Part shown: positions 18,651-28,383 of the stretch, one piece after another
Numbering within the stretch: the stretch's first letter is position 1
Layout: each line of letters begins with the position of its first letter
The notes under the pieces: generated by a model
Told to the model about the DNA's origin: nothing
The model's database searches: none
Seen by the model: the letters and a program-made list of their open reading frames with translations, nothing else
From: Flavicella sp049625305
GTDB lineage: Bacteria; Bacteroidota; Bacteroidia; Flavobacteriales; Flavobacteriaceae
Direction of reading: 5' to 3'
NCBI GenBank assembly: GCA_049625305.1
Contig: JBMZVD010000002.1
Location: forward strand, 1 to 64,000
Length of the DNA: 64,000 nucleotides
Translations under genes and position numbers: made by a program

Positions 18651-20324
18651 TTAATTGATTTGAAATTCTTGTGACCATAACAAAGACAAGAATAAAGGTT
18701 CTAATGCTGAATCCACATTATTTTTCTTGCCCGTATTTTTATATGCAATCCATTCGTCTGACCACATACTCGCATTCAAACTTCCATTATCTAGTAGTAC
18801 ATCATTTACAAAAAATGAAAGACGAGCGTCAGAAATTGATTCGACAAATAGTAAATCACTTATTTCCTTTACCAATACCGTAGGATCTGTGGGTTCACTT
18901 ACAAGTACATCAACAAATGATGACACACTGAAGTCAGACTTTGTTTTGTTGGAATGTAACAAAACAGCACCTAAGTTGTAGCGAGATATGATTGTCGAAG
19001 TATTGAACCAAAACTTATCGAAATCTGGAGCTTCGTAGTAAGCAGGAAAACCAGCCACAGTGAGCGGCATAAATATATCTTGTCCACTCTTGACCATTAT
19101 TTTTTTTATTAATTGAGTAAAGTAAAAACTCTTGTAATGATCTTTACCATGAATAATCGGGTCTGGTACTGGAAATTCAGTGAGCGTAACTATTTGCAAT
19201 ACCAAATCCAAAGGGGATTTGACCATACCACCTATAATCTCATCGGTACTATCCAAATCGTCAGCATCATAAAAGTGACGACTTTTCAACAATGTGGTAA
19301 TCGTTTCTTTTAAATCATACTCTTTTCGGAAAATAACAGCCAACGGAACGATGATGTTAGATTCCACATAAGTATCTATGGTACGTGCAACAAAATAACG
19401 ATAGAGCTTTCTACAAATAAACTTAGCTGTTTCATCTTGTGAGAGAATCATATCAAAAAAAGAACGCAGCTCCGTTTCTACCCTTGCTTCCTTTTCAGCA
19501 GTACTTTTTCCTGTAACATCCCAGGGTTCAATCTTATGGTAACCAAAGTGTTTGCTAAATTGCTTGGCTGAAAAATCATGTTTATCTGTATCGATATGTC
19601 CACAAGGAATGTTACCAAATGCTGCTCCATTCTTTCTACTCTCATTTCTATTTTTAGTATACGTCCATCCCGTCAACGTTTTAGCAGCTTGCTCTACATC
19701 ACTTTCTGTATAGTTCGTGTAGTCACCAACAGCTATTTGTGGTCCTTTTCCGATTGTGAATAGTTCTAACACCTCTCTTGCAAAATTCTCATTAGGATTG
19801 GTTTTGGTGTTTTCATCGTTGTTCAAGTATTTAAGCATGACGTTGTTTTTCGTCATTTGAAAACAAAATTCTCTCCAGTTACCAAGTGCAAAAAAATCAA
19901 GTAAAGACAAATAATCAAAATAGTGTTCACTTTCAGCACTTCGAATAGATGCTGTAAAATTCGTACTTAAAAAGTAAGCCATTTTAGATCTGATTGAAGT
20001 ATCCCTTCTCGCTTCATCCATCCACCAAGCAGTCAGATAATTATTACGCTTCACCTTACCAGAACCGTTTTCCAAATTGACAGGACCGTAATCAGGGTCA
20101 TCATTGATCCACGGTGAGGGTTGTGAAAGATTACCGCTGACATAGTGTATAGGCTGTTTCAAATATTTTTCGGGAGTTACCAATAACTTTGCAATAGCCT
20201 GATCTACAGAATAGTCACTAAACTCCTGTATACGATCTTTTGAAATACAAAAGCTAGCCCTTCGCAAAAGGTGTTTAGCCAATCGCTTGCCAAGTTTTCC
20301 TATATATGGTGACAATGAATCCAT
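18651..20324 (-). CDS. DUF1800 family protein (copy 2, without its own DUF1501 partner)
   Basis: 557 residues from the ATG at 20324; an in-frame TTG two codons upstream is also open. The ATG aligns exactly with the starts of the other two copies (MDSLSPY versus MASILPL and MASLLPH). It has the same family blocks (NPNENFAREVLELFTIG, AKTLTGWTY, FICRKLYRYFV, C-terminal WSQEFQ). Unlike the other two copies it is not followed by a DUF1501 gene: 227 bases without a gene separate it from copy 1, and that gap holds a possible terminator. This suggests loss of a DUF1501 gene or a solo duplication. Confidence 0.87.
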   Translation of the reverse strand: MDSLSPYIGKLGKRLAKHLLRRASFCISKDRIQEFSDYSVDQAIAKLLVTPEKYLKQPIHYVSGNLSQPSPWINDDPDYGPVNLENGSGKVKRNNYLTAWWMDEARRDTSIRSKMAYFLSTNFTASIRSAESEHYFDYLSLLDFFALGNWREFCFQMTKNNVMLKYLNNDENTKTNPNENFAREVLELFTIGKGPQIAVGDYTNYTESDVEQAAKTLTGWTYTKNRNESRKNGAAFGNIPCGHIDTDKHDFSAKQFSKHFGYHKIEPWDVTGKSTAEKEARVETELRSFFDMILSQDETAKFICRKLYRYFVARTIDTYVESNIIVPLAVIFRKEYDLKETITTLLKSRHFYDADDLDSTDEIIGGMVKSPLDLVLQIVTLTEFPVPDPIIHGKDHYKSFYFTQLIKKIMVKSGQDIFMPLTVAGFPAYYEAPDFDKFWFNTSTIISRYNLGAVLLHSNKTKSDFSVSSFVDVLVSEPTDPTVLVKEISDLLFVESISDARLSFFVNDVLLDNGSLNASMWSDEWIAYKNTGKKNNVDSALEPLFLSLLWSQEFQIN

Positions 20325-20428
20325 TTCCAATATATTTTAATAGTAGCTACCCAAATAAATTCCATTAGATACTATAAATCAGTATGGCACTCTCAAATCT
20401 TGTTGTCAACCCATGACGCTTACTGGCG

Positions 20429-20462
20429 CAAAACTATATTTTTATAAGGTGTTTTGAAGCAA
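20429..20462 (-). promoter_or_regulatory. Possible promoter of DUF1800 copy 2 (TTG-N23-TAGTTTTG)
   Basis: TTG (complement at 20460-20462) and TAGTTTTG (complement at 20429-20436) on the minus strand, 23 bases apart and overlapping the end of DUF1501 copy 2. It would give a leader of about 100 bases. The spacing is at the long end of the range. Confidence 0.35.
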
Positions 20463-22059
20463 TAAGTTTTTGGGAGCTATCCTTTAACACCAACACATAA
20501 TTGCCCTTTTTTACGTGTTGCAAATTAAATTCTATAAAATTTAAACCACTTTCTACTGAATGTTTTGAGCTAAACACTGGACGACCATTCAAATCATAAC
20601 AGACCAAGGTAGTTTCTAAATTATATGGGCTTGAAAAACGAAGCGTACAATCTGACTGTGTAGGGTTGGGAAAACAAGCAACAGATTGTAACGACATTTG
20701 AGAGTTGGAAATAGCCAAGGTAGTATCCACAACCTGTGCGCCCTGAATCAAATCAATCTTTTGCCCTCCGCTGTAATCCTCAAATTCAGTTTGTAAAATC
20801 ACATCTGACGAAGCCCCTAAAAAATCAGCTATTAAAGTAGAAAATACCTGTCGGTAATCGTGTTGCATTACTGCTTCTTCAAAGTGTATATTGACCTGAG
20901 ACAAATCTAGATTGGTTCCTCTGATTCCTGGCTTTACATATTTTCCGATGACAAACATAGGACCTAAAGTACCGTGATCGGTACCCAAACTCCCATTTTC
21001 ATATGGCTTCCTTCCAAATTCTGTAAAAGTTGAAGTAATCACCTTTTCATCCAACCCCATCAATTCGAGGTCTGTTTGAAACTCCAACACTGCGTTGCTG
21101 AGTTCTAATAATAAATCTGCATGAGTGCCCGTATGTGTATCAGTACTATTGGCAACCTGATCGGCATGGGTATCGTAACCATCTGTAGTGACCAAATATA
21201 TTTTGGTTTTTGCCCCTCCTTTAATCAAACGAGCTACTGTCTTTAACTGATCTGACAAATTCGTGTCTGAATAAGTTCCTTGATTCGAACCTGCGTCAAA
21301 CACAGTACTGATTCGTTCAGAATATTGATTGGTCGCTATTTCAGTACTGTTTACAAAATTAATGTTATCACCATGGTCTGTATCAGGCACAAAAGACGGA
21401 ACAGGATTCCCTAAATTTGAAATAGTATTGTAATAACCTGAAACATCCTGACCTGTCAAATTGATATCTACTTTGTGTTCATGCTCTGAATGAAATCCTA
21501 AAGAGGGTTTTCGAGAGCCCAACTGAATCCCTAAAGGGTCTTCATAGGCTGTGTGATCGTAACCACTGTGTAAAAAGCGTGCCATCCAACCATTGGTTTT
21601 ATTGGCATTTTCGGGAGTTCCATCACCTCCCTTAAACATAATTGCTCTTCCGGCAAAATGAGATTTGTTGAGGGTAGGGTATCCTACAGCTTTGATAATA
21701 TTCATTTTACCGGCATCGTATAACGTCTTGAAACCGGTTAACGAAGGGTGCATTAGCATTTGAGATTCCAAAGACAATGTTGTATCCAATTGAAAGGCAG
21801 CATTAGACCCTGTTTCTTTTAATTTTATGGTAGGTCGCATCGCTGCATAGTCGTCGTATTGATCATAGGGTACCAAAGTATTGAGTCCATCATTCCCACC
21901 ACGCAACTGAATCAATACCAAAGACCTACCATCTATCACATGTTCAGGAATCTGATTTAAAAAGGAAGATTGGGTAAGCGCTTGAACTTTATGCCCGTTT
22001 AAAAACAACGCACTCGTAGAGCTCAAAGCTGAAAGTTGTAAAAATTTTCTTCTTTTCAT
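20434..22059 (-). CDS. DUF1501 protein, Tat-type N-terminus and T9SS type A tail (copy 2)
   Basis: 541 residues with the same plan as the gene at 15121: MKRRKFLQLSA twin-arginine-like start, DUF1501 core (GGNDGLNTL, HFAGRAIMFKGGDG, FTEFGRKPYEN), and a T9SS type A tail beginning at PNPTQSD and ending LIKI. The two copies are clearly paralogous throughout, the tail being the most divergent part. It lies 10 bases after DUF1800 copy 3, so the two are co-transcribed. Expected location is the cell surface or medium. Substrate and role are unknown. Confidence 0.88.
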   Translation of the reverse strand: MKRRKFLQLSALSSTSALFLNGHKVQALTQSSFLNQIPEHVIDGRSLVLIQLRGGNDGLNTLVPYDQYDDYAAMRPTIKLKETGSNAAFQLDTTLSLESQMLMHPSLTGFKTLYDAGKMNIIKAVGYPTLNKSHFAGRAIMFKGGDGTPENANKTNGWMARFLHSGYDHTAYEDPLGIQLGSRKPSLGFHSEHEHKVDINLTGQDVSGYYNTISNLGNPVPSFVPDTDHGDNINFVNSTEIATNQYSERISTVFDAGSNQGTYSDTNLSDQLKTVARLIKGGAKTKIYLVTTDGYDTHADQVANSTDTHTGTHADLLLELSNAVLEFQTDLELMGLDEKVITSTFTEFGRKPYENGSLGTDHGTLGPMFVIGKYVKPGIRGTNLDLSQVNIHFEEAVMQHDYRQVFSTLIADFLGASSDVILQTEFEDYSGGQKIDLIQGAQVVDTTLAISNSQMSLQSVACFPNPTQSDCTLRFSSPYNLETTLVCYDLNGRPVFSSKHSVESGLNFIEFNLQHVKKGNYVLVLKDSSQKLIASKHLIKI

Positions 22060-22069
22060 ATCGGTACGT

Positions 22070-23752
22070 TTAATTAGATTGGTATTCTTGAGACCAGAGC
22101 AAAGCTCTAAATAAATCTTCCAATGGTGACTCTATATTGGTAGCATCTCCTGTATTTGCATAATTAATCCATTCGTCAGTCCACATTGCTTTTGTCAGTG
22201 ATCCATCATCTAACAAGACAATATCTACAAAATAACTCAAACGATCCTGGGTAATGGCTTCAGGAAAAAACAAATCGACGAGTTCTGACACAAGCACCTC
22301 GGCATCTTGAGGTTGTGAAACAGTAGCAGCAACAAAAGTAGAAACTTTGAAATTCACAAAAGTCTTGTTAGAGTTTAACAAGGCATCTGCAATTCCATAA
22401 CGCGTTACAATAGTAGAAGAATTAAACCAAAACAAATCGAAATCTGGACTTTCATAAGTAGGTGGAAAACCAGCAACAGAGGGAGGATCAAATATGTTTT
22501 GACCCGCTGTATCCATAATCCCCAAATTGACAAGCCAATAATAAAATTTTTTGTAATGATTCAATCCATTAGTAATAGGATCAGGTACAGGAAAATTAAC
22601 ACTATTCAATGTTTGCAGTACAAGGTCTAAGGGGGATTTGATCATCCCTCCGATTATATTATCACTAGTATCATTATCATCCAAATCGTAAAAATGCTTA
22701 CTTTTTAAAAGCTGTATTAGAGGAGCCTCTAAATTGTAATTCGTTCTAAATGTCTGCGCCAAGGGAACGATGATATCATTTTCAATTTCAGCAGTAATAT
22801 TTCTACCAACAAAATAGCGGTACATTTTTCTACAGATAAATTTTGCTGTTTCATCTTGACTCAAAATTAAATCGATCATCTCTTTCAGCTCATCTTCCAT
22901 GCGCTGTTGTTTTTCGGCAGTAGTTTTACCCGTGATACTCCAAGCAGGAATCACATAATTTCCAAGCCTATAACTAAATGTTTTTTGACCAAAATCATGC
23001 TTGTAAGGAGATGCATACCCACAGGGTATATCTCCGTAGGCAGGACCTGTTCTATACAAGCCCCGGTTGGTACCCCAAGTAATCCTCCAACCAGTCAATA
23101 CCCTAGCCGCTTCTACTACATCTTGCTCTGTGTAATTGGTATAATCACCTTCTCCTGCAGGCGCCCCTTTCCCAATCGTAAACAACTCTAGCAGTTCTCG
23201 GGCATAGTTTTCATTGGGATTCTCCTTTGTATTCAAACGGTTGTTCAAATAATCCAACATGACAATATTCTTGGAAACCTGAAAAACATATTCTTTCCAA
23301 TCTCCCAAACAGAAAAATTCCGTCAATTGTAAATAATCGTAGTAGGATCCGAGCACACCATTTAAAACTTTGTTGCCTGCTGTAAAATTTGTAAACAAGA
23401 AATAGGTCATTTTGGAACGATACGAAGTATCTCTTCTCGCTTCATCCAACCACCAACTACTGACATAATTCCGTAGCAAAGAACCTCCACTACCGTTGTC
23501 TGTATCTACAGCACCAAATACAGGGTCGTCATTGATCCAAGGCTTGGGTGCTGTTAAATTTCCATTGATATAATGAATCGGTTGTATCAAATTTTTTGCA
23601 GGAATCGTACCCAACTCAGCCAAAGCCTGATCTACCGTATAAGAACTAAAAGTATCTATACGACTCTTAGTCACACGATAGCTTGCTCGTTTCAAAAGAT
23701 GCTTAGCCAAACGAGTTCCTAATATTCCGGTATGGGGTAAAAGTGAAGCCAT
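22070..23752 (-). CDS. DUF1800 family protein (copy 3)
   Basis: 560 residues, start MASLLPHTGILGTRLAKHLLKRA. It has the same family blocks as the other two copies: NPNENYARELLELFTIG, ARVLTGWRI, FICRKMYRYFVGR and a C-terminal WSQEYQ end. It is the most divergent of the three. As first gene of the block it has a -7 box about 90 bases upstream. No signal peptide is visible. With the DUF1501 gene 10 bases downstream it forms the standard two-gene unit of this family. Confidence 0.88.
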   Translation of the reverse strand: MASLLPHTGILGTRLAKHLLKRASYRVTKSRIDTFSSYTVDQALAELGTIPAKNLIQPIHYINGNLTAPKPWINDDPVFGAVDTDNGSGGSLLRNYVSSWWLDEARRDTSYRSKMTYFLFTNFTAGNKVLNGVLGSYYDYLQLTEFFCLGDWKEYVFQVSKNIVMLDYLNNRLNTKENPNENYARELLELFTIGKGAPAGEGDYTNYTEQDVVEAARVLTGWRITWGTNRGLYRTGPAYGDIPCGYASPYKHDFGQKTFSYRLGNYVIPAWSITGKTTAEKQQRMEDELKEMIDLILSQDETAKFICRKMYRYFVGRNITAEIENDIIVPLAQTFRTNYNLEAPLIQLLKSKHFYDLDDNDTSDNIIGGMIKSPLDLVLQTLNSVNFPVPDPITNGLNHYKKFYYWLVNLGIMDTAGQNIFDPPSVAGFPPTYESPDFDLFWFNSSTIVTRYGIADALLNSNKTFVNFKVSTFVAATVSQPQDAEVLVSELVDLFFPEAITQDRLSYFVDIVLLDDGSLTKAMWTDEWINYANTGDATNIESPLEDLFRALLWSQEYQSN

Positions 23753-23838
23753 GATATTGTATTTTGAAAGACAATTTGGTTTATCAATTGTCTACACAAG
23801 TCTCTCAATTTAAGCATTTTAATTTTAATCTCACTAGA

Positions 23839-23846
23839 CAAATGTA
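23839..23846 (-). promoter_or_regulatory. -7 box TACATTTG upstream of the DUF1800/DUF1501 block
   Basis: Consensus element on the minus strand, predicting a leader of about 80 bases before the ATG at 23752. No -33 TTG is seen at normal spacing. Confidence 0.45.
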
Positions 23847-23956
23847 TATACATTAATAAAATAGTGATCATTTGAAATATCAAGTCGATTAGTATTCCTT
23901 GTTAAGGCAATGTTATCTCAGGCAAGTTTGTTAATTTAGCAAACTAAAGAAATCAT

Positions 23957-25087
23957 ATGAAAGCCTTTCCTGAAAAACTTTCTAAAAAACTAGAGGACAG
24001 AAATAACAATAATGCGTTAAGATCCCTTCAAATTATTCCAAAGGGCATTGATTTCATATCCAATGACTACCTTGGATTTTCTTCAAAAAAAACCATACAT
24101 CAAAGAGCATTACATTATTTAGAAGATACAAACAATACAAATGGTAGCACGGGATCTAGACTGATTTCTGGAACCCACCCCATTCACGAGGAAGTGGAAA
24201 GAGAATTGGCAAATTTTCACAATGCAGAGGCTGCACTTTTGTACAATTCAGGCTACGATGCTAATTTGGGACTTTTTACCGCTATTTTAGAAAAAGGAAC
24301 CACTGTCATTTATGACGAACTGATACATGCCTCTATAAGAGATGGGATTCGTGCTTCTAATGCTAGGAGCTTAAAATTCAAACACAACGACCTAGATGAC
24401 CTACAACAAAAGATTAGCAAATCTGAAGCCCCGGTGTTTATTGCTGTTGAAGCTGTATACTCTATGGACGGTGATCAAGCAGCATTGAAGGAAATTTGTA
24501 AAATCTCTAATAATAATAACTGTTACCTAATCGTTGATGAAGCTCATTCAAATGGTGTTTTTGGTCCAAATGGAACTGGTTTGCTTCAAGCATTAAAACT
24601 AGAAGACCAAGCTTTTGCAAGAGTACACACTTTTGGGAAAGCCCTTGGCTGTCACGGTGCTGTTGTTTTAGGAGGAAAAAATCTTCGCGATTACCTCGTC
24701 AATTTTTCAAGACCTTTTATTTATACAACTGCAGCATCATTACACAGTATTGCAGTTGTAAAATCTGCATATTTTGAACTTCAAACTACAGCAGCAATAG
24801 ACGAACTCAAAAAAAATATTCAGTATTTCAGGAGATCAATTCAAGAAAAAAAATTACACGAGTTGTTCATTGATAGCCACAGCCCTATCCAGTGTTGTCT
24901 TCTTAGCGGAAATAGCAATGTGAAAAAGGTTGCAGATGCATTGAACACTCAAAAACTACTTGCCAAAGCTGTTTTAGCGCCTACTGTACCTCAGGGACAA
25001 GAACGCCTAAGAATCTGTTTGCACAGCTATAATACCTTTGAAGAAATTGATAGTTTGTTAACACAATTGGCTATTTTTGTAAACTGA
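23957..25087 (+). CDS. bioF: 8-amino-7-oxononanoate synthase (BioF-type)
   Basis: A 376-residue fold-type I PLP enzyme of the alpha-oxoamine synthase family. It condenses pimeloyl-thioester with alanine, the first committed step of biotin ring assembly. Visible features are the cofactor region DEAHSNGVFG, the PLP lysine Lys228 in HTFGKALG, and the N-terminal NDYLGFS. Family relatives include 2-amino-3-ketobutyrate CoA ligase and serine palmitoyltransferase, but bioD and bioA directly downstream (20 and 35 base gaps) make the biotin assignment firm. Confidence 0.93.
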   Translation: MKAFPEKLSKKLEDRNNNNALRSLQIIPKGIDFISNDYLGFSSKKTIHQRALHYLEDTNNTNGSTGSRLISGTHPIHEEVERELANFHNAEAALLYNSGYDANLGLFTAILEKGTTVIYDELIHASIRDGIRASNARSLKFKHNDLDDLQQKISKSEAPVFIAVEAVYSMDGDQAALKEICKISNNNNCYLIVDEAHSNGVFGPNGTGLLQALKLEDQAFARVHTFGKALGCHGAVVLGGKNLRDYLVNFSRPFIYTTAASLHSIAVVKSAYFELQTTAAIDELKKNIQYFRRSIQEKKLHELFIDSHSPIQCCLLSGNSNVKKVADALNTQKLLAKAVLAPTVPQGQERLRICLHSYNTFEEIDSLLTQLAIFVN

Positions 25088-25107
25088 GTTATTCGAACAA
25101 AATTAAA

Positions 25108-25728
25108 ATGAAAAAAAATATATTTGTAACAGGAATTTCAACTGAAGTTGGTAAAACACTAGTTTCCTCAATTATCACAGAAGCCCTGGAAGCTGACTAC
25201 TGGAAACCCATACAATCAGGAGAGCTTGACCATTCAGACAGTGACAAAGTGCGTGACTTGATTCAAAATACCAAAACGGTCATACACCCTAACAGCTATG
25301 CATTGCAGACCCCAATGAGTCCTCATGCAGCAGCTGAAATTGACAGTGTTAAAATCGAATTACAAAACATACAAAAACCAAACACAGAAAACCACCTCGT
25401 GATTGAAGGAGCAGGTGGTTTGTTGGTCCCTTTGAATGATACGCAAACCATAGCAGATATCCTCGATCCCTCTTATAAAGTTATTGTTGTTTCAAGACAT
25501 TATCTTGGAAGTATCAACCACACACTACTTACATTGCAATACTTGAAAGACAAAGGTTATAAACCTTCTATAATTTTCAGTGGAAACGAACATCCTTCAA
25601 CCGAGAGTATCATTCAAAAAATGTCAGGTGTGAACGTACTTGGAAGGATAGAGGAAGAAGAGAAAATAGACCGTCAAACTGTGCAAAAGTATGCAGAGCA
25701 GTTGCGAGAAACATTAGAAACTTTATAA
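25108..25728 (+). CDS. bioD: Dethiobiotin synthetase
   Basis: 206 residues. ATP-dependent carboxylation of 7,8-diaminopelargonate closes the ureido ring to give dethiobiotin. The N-terminal P-loop is GISTEVGKT (residues 9-17), followed by KPIQSG (substrate lysine region) and the GAGGLLVPL motif in the middle of the protein. It sits between bioF and bioA in a compact operon. Unlike the usual bioA-bioD order it precedes bioA. Confidence 0.95.
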   Translation: MKKNIFVTGISTEVGKTLVSSIITEALEADYWKPIQSGELDHSDSDKVRDLIQNTKTVIHPNSYALQTPMSPHAAAEIDSVKIELQNIQKPNTENHLVIEGAGGLLVPLNDTQTIADILDPSYKVIVVSRHYLGSINHTLLTLQYLKDKGYKPSIIFSGNEHPSTESIIQKMSGVNVLGRIEEEEKIDRQTVQKYAEQLRETLETL

Positions 25729-25763
25729 CACTATTAAAAGTTGATGTAAAAAAATTAACAGGT

Positions 25764-27071
25764 ATGAATAGTTTTTCAGAAAGAGATAAAAAACATTTGT
25801 GGCATCCGTTGACACAACACAAAACACATCCTAGCCATATTGCAATTACACGCGCTAAAGGCGTCATGCTTTACGATGAAGACAACAATGGATACATTGA
25901 TGGTATCGCATCTTGGTATACCTGTATGTATGGGCATTGCAACGAGCATATCATCAAAAGAGTAAGCTCACAACTGCAGCAACTCGACCAAGTAGTTTTT
26001 AGCGGATTCACTCACCAGCCTGCAGTGGAAATGTCTGAAGCCTTAATGGGTATTTTACCTAGCAATCAGCAAAAAATATTCTTCTCTGACAACGGCTCTA
26101 CCTCGGTAGATGTCGCACTAAAAATGGCCCTACAAACTCAATTCAACCAAGGCTTTAAAAAGACAAAGATAATCGCATTGGAAGACGCTTTTCACGGTGA
26201 TACTTTTGGTGCCATGTCAGCTTCTGGTTTGTCGGTTTACAACGGTCCTTTTGAAGACTTTTTACTAGCAATAGATCGTATTGAAGTTCCGACCCAAGAA
26301 AACTTCGATTCTGTAAAACACAAATTTTTACAACTAATAAGCACTGAAAAAGTAGCGGCATTTATCTTCGAACCTCTGGTTCAGGGAGCCAATGCAATGC
26401 ATATGTATGAGGCCAATTTATTAGACCAACTCATTGCTATTGCTAAAGAACACGGTGTTGTAACAATCGCAGACGAAGTGATGACTGGTTTCGGAAAAAC
26501 AGGTAAAAACTTTGCGTCTGATTACTTAGAAAATAAACCAGATATCATGTGTCTGTCAAAGTCACTCACTGCTGGAGTGGTACCGATGGCGTTAACGACT
26601 TGTACTCAGGAAATTTACGATACTTTTTACGATGATGAGATCAAAAAAGGATTTTTTCACGGACACACCTACTCTGCGAATCCATTGGGATGTACAGCCA
26701 TAAAAGCAGGGATAGAACTACTGACTTCAAACGAGATGCAAACCAATATTCGTCGTATTGAAGAACAACACCTTGCTTTTGAAAATAAAATTAAAACAAA
26801 CAAACTTGTGAAATCTACACGCAAACTAGGTGTTATATTTGCTTTAGATTTAGACATAGAAATGAAACGCTACGGAGGTTTAAGAGATGCTCTTTTTGCT
26901 TTTTTTATGGAAAGAGGTGTTTGTTTGAGACCCTTAGGCAACACCGTATATATACTTCCTCCTTTTGTGATTACAAACAAAGAGTTAGAAAAAATATACA
27001 CTGTGATTGAAGATGCTTTGGTACATTTTCAACAAAAGCAAGAACAGTCTAATATACTGACAAGTATTTAG
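25764..27071 (+). CDS. bioA: Adenosylmethionine-8-amino-7-oxononanoate aminotransferase
   Basis: A 435-residue class III aminotransferase that converts 8-amino-7-oxononanoate to 7,8-diaminopelargonate, normally using SAM as amino donor. Signatures are WHPLTQH at the N-terminus, DNGSTSVDVALKMA, the cofactor aspartate in IADEVMTGFGKTG, and the PLP lysine Lys266 in CLSKSLTAG. It is last in the bioF-bioD-bioA run. bioB and the pimeloyl-forming genes (bioC/bioH type) are not in this window. Confidence 0.95.
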   Translation: MNSFSERDKKHLWHPLTQHKTHPSHIAITRAKGVMLYDEDNNGYIDGIASWYTCMYGHCNEHIIKRVSSQLQQLDQVVFSGFTHQPAVEMSEALMGILPSNQQKIFFSDNGSTSVDVALKMALQTQFNQGFKKTKIIALEDAFHGDTFGAMSASGLSVYNGPFEDFLLAIDRIEVPTQENFDSVKHKFLQLISTEKVAAFIFEPLVQGANAMHMYEANLLDQLIAIAKEHGVVTIADEVMTGFGKTGKNFASDYLENKPDIMCLSKSLTAGVVPMALTTCTQEIYDTFYDDEIKKGFFHGHTYSANPLGCTAIKAGIELLTSNEMQTNIRRIEEQHLAFENKIKTNKLVKSTRKLGVIFALDLDIEMKRYGGLRDALFAFFMERGVCLRPLGNTVYILPPFVITNKELEKIYTVIEDALVHFQQKQEQSNILTSI

Positions 27072-27099
27072 TATAAAATATCGAGTTTATTAAATCCTC

Positions 27100-27129
27100 A
27101 TTCATTAACTTGGTTGGATGAATCTTTTT
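27100..27129 (+). terminator. Weak terminator candidate after bioA
   Basis: ATTCAT/ATGAAT arms with a 12-base loop, then C and five Ts. The stem is AT-rich and the loop long, so support is weak. Confidence 0.3.
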
Positions 27130-27270
27130 AAAAAATGAGTGTTATGGATTTCGACTTAAAGACTTATTTTTTGTTTATAAATTCCCATTAGAACTTCGTT
27201 ACAAATCATATCTATAAAACAATAATTTAGTATTTTTACTAACAAATAAATCAACTACAAGCGTTACAAT

Positions 27271-28281
27271 ATGGCAAACGATACAAAAGAAAAAGAAGCG
27301 AAATTAAAAGCGTTACAGATGACGCTCGACAAGTTAGACAAAACCTACGGAAAGGGTGCTGTGATGAAAATGGGAGATGTGGCGCATGTAGATGTTGAGT
27401 CTATCTCATCGGGATCATTGGGACTAGATTTGGCTTTGGGTGTAAATGGATACCCTAAAGGAAGAATTATAGAAATCTATGGACCTGAATCATCCGGTAA
27501 GACAACTTTGACCATTCATGCGATTGCTGAAGCACAAAAGGCGGGAGGTATTGCGGCCTTTATTGATGCCGAACACGCTTTTGACCGTTTTTATGCTGAG
27601 AGCTTGGGAGTAGATATAGACAACTTAATCATCTCACAACCTGACCACGGTGAACAAGCCTTAGAAATCACTGAAAACCTTATACGTTCTGGTGCAATTG
27701 ATATCGTAGTGATTGACTCCGTGGCTGCTTTGACTCCAAAAAGTGAAATTGAAGGAGAAATGGGAGATTCCAAAATGGGTTTACACGCACGATTGATGTC
27801 ACAAGCCTTGAGAAAACTAACCGGAACTATCAATAAGACCAACTGTACCGTAATATTTATCAACCAATTGCGTGAAAAAATCGGTGTTATGTTTGGAAAC
27901 CCTGAAACAACAACAGGAGGAAACGCATTGAAGTTTTATGCCTCTGTACGTTTGGATATAAGAAGAAGAACACAAATCAAAGATGGAGACCAAGTAATTG
28001 GAAACAGCACCAAAGTAAAAGTGGTGAAAAACAAGGTAGCTCCACCATTCCAAATGGCTGAATTTGATATTATGTACGGTAAAGGAATTTCAAAAGTAGG
28101 TGAAATTTTAGACATCGGTGTCAACTACGGAATCATCAAAAAAAGTGGATCATGGTTTAGTTATGGTGACACGAAGCTTGGACAAGGAAGGGATGCTGTT
28201 AAAGGATTGATTGGTGACAACCCTGAATTGGCAGAAGAACTGGAAACAAAAATAAAAGAGGCTATAGAAAATCAAGAATAA
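27271..28281 (+). CDS. recA: Recombinase RecA
   Basis: 336 residues. A DNA-dependent ATPase that pairs homologous strands and triggers self-cleavage of LexA-type repressors. Walker A is GPESSGKTT at 71-79, and the DNA-binding loops include INQLREKIG and GGNALKFYASVRLDIRR. Length and ends are normal for the phylum, and no intein is present. It is monocistronic with a good terminator. I see no clear SOS box in the 199 bases upstream; the Bacteroidota operator differs from the E. coli type. Confidence 0.98.
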   Translation: MANDTKEKEAKLKALQMTLDKLDKTYGKGAVMKMGDVAHVDVESISSGSLGLDLALGVNGYPKGRIIEIYGPESSGKTTLTIHAIAEAQKAGGIAAFIDAEHAFDRFYAESLGVDIDNLIISQPDHGEQALEITENLIRSGAIDIVVIDSVAALTPKSEIEGEMGDSKMGLHARLMSQALRKLTGTINKTNCTVIFINQLREKIGVMFGNPETTTGGNALKFYASVRLDIRRRTQIKDGDQVIGNSTKVKVVKNKVAPPFQMAEFDIMYGKGISKVGEILDIGVNYGIIKKSGSWFSYGDTKLGQGRDAVKGLIGDNPELAEELETKIKEAIENQE

Positions 28282-28302
28282 TCTATAGGTCTAATAATCT
28301 CG

Positions 28303-28339
28303 AAAGGAAGTGTTTTTTAAAATATACTTCCTTTTTTTT
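28303..28339 (+). terminator. Rho-independent terminator after recA
   Basis: A nine-base-pair stem, AAAGGAAGT with ACTTCCTTT, and a loop of about 14 bases run into a T-tract. It lies 22 bases past the stop. Confidence 0.75.
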
Positions 28340-28383
28340 GTCAAAAAATCAAAATATCTTTACAATACTAACCCTTTTGAACT

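Noticed and set aside
18493..18678. 61-codon open frame between two DUF1800 genes
   Set aside because: It overlaps the end of the upstream DUF1800 gene and the possible terminator, is mostly AT-rich hydrophobic sequence, and resembles no known protein.
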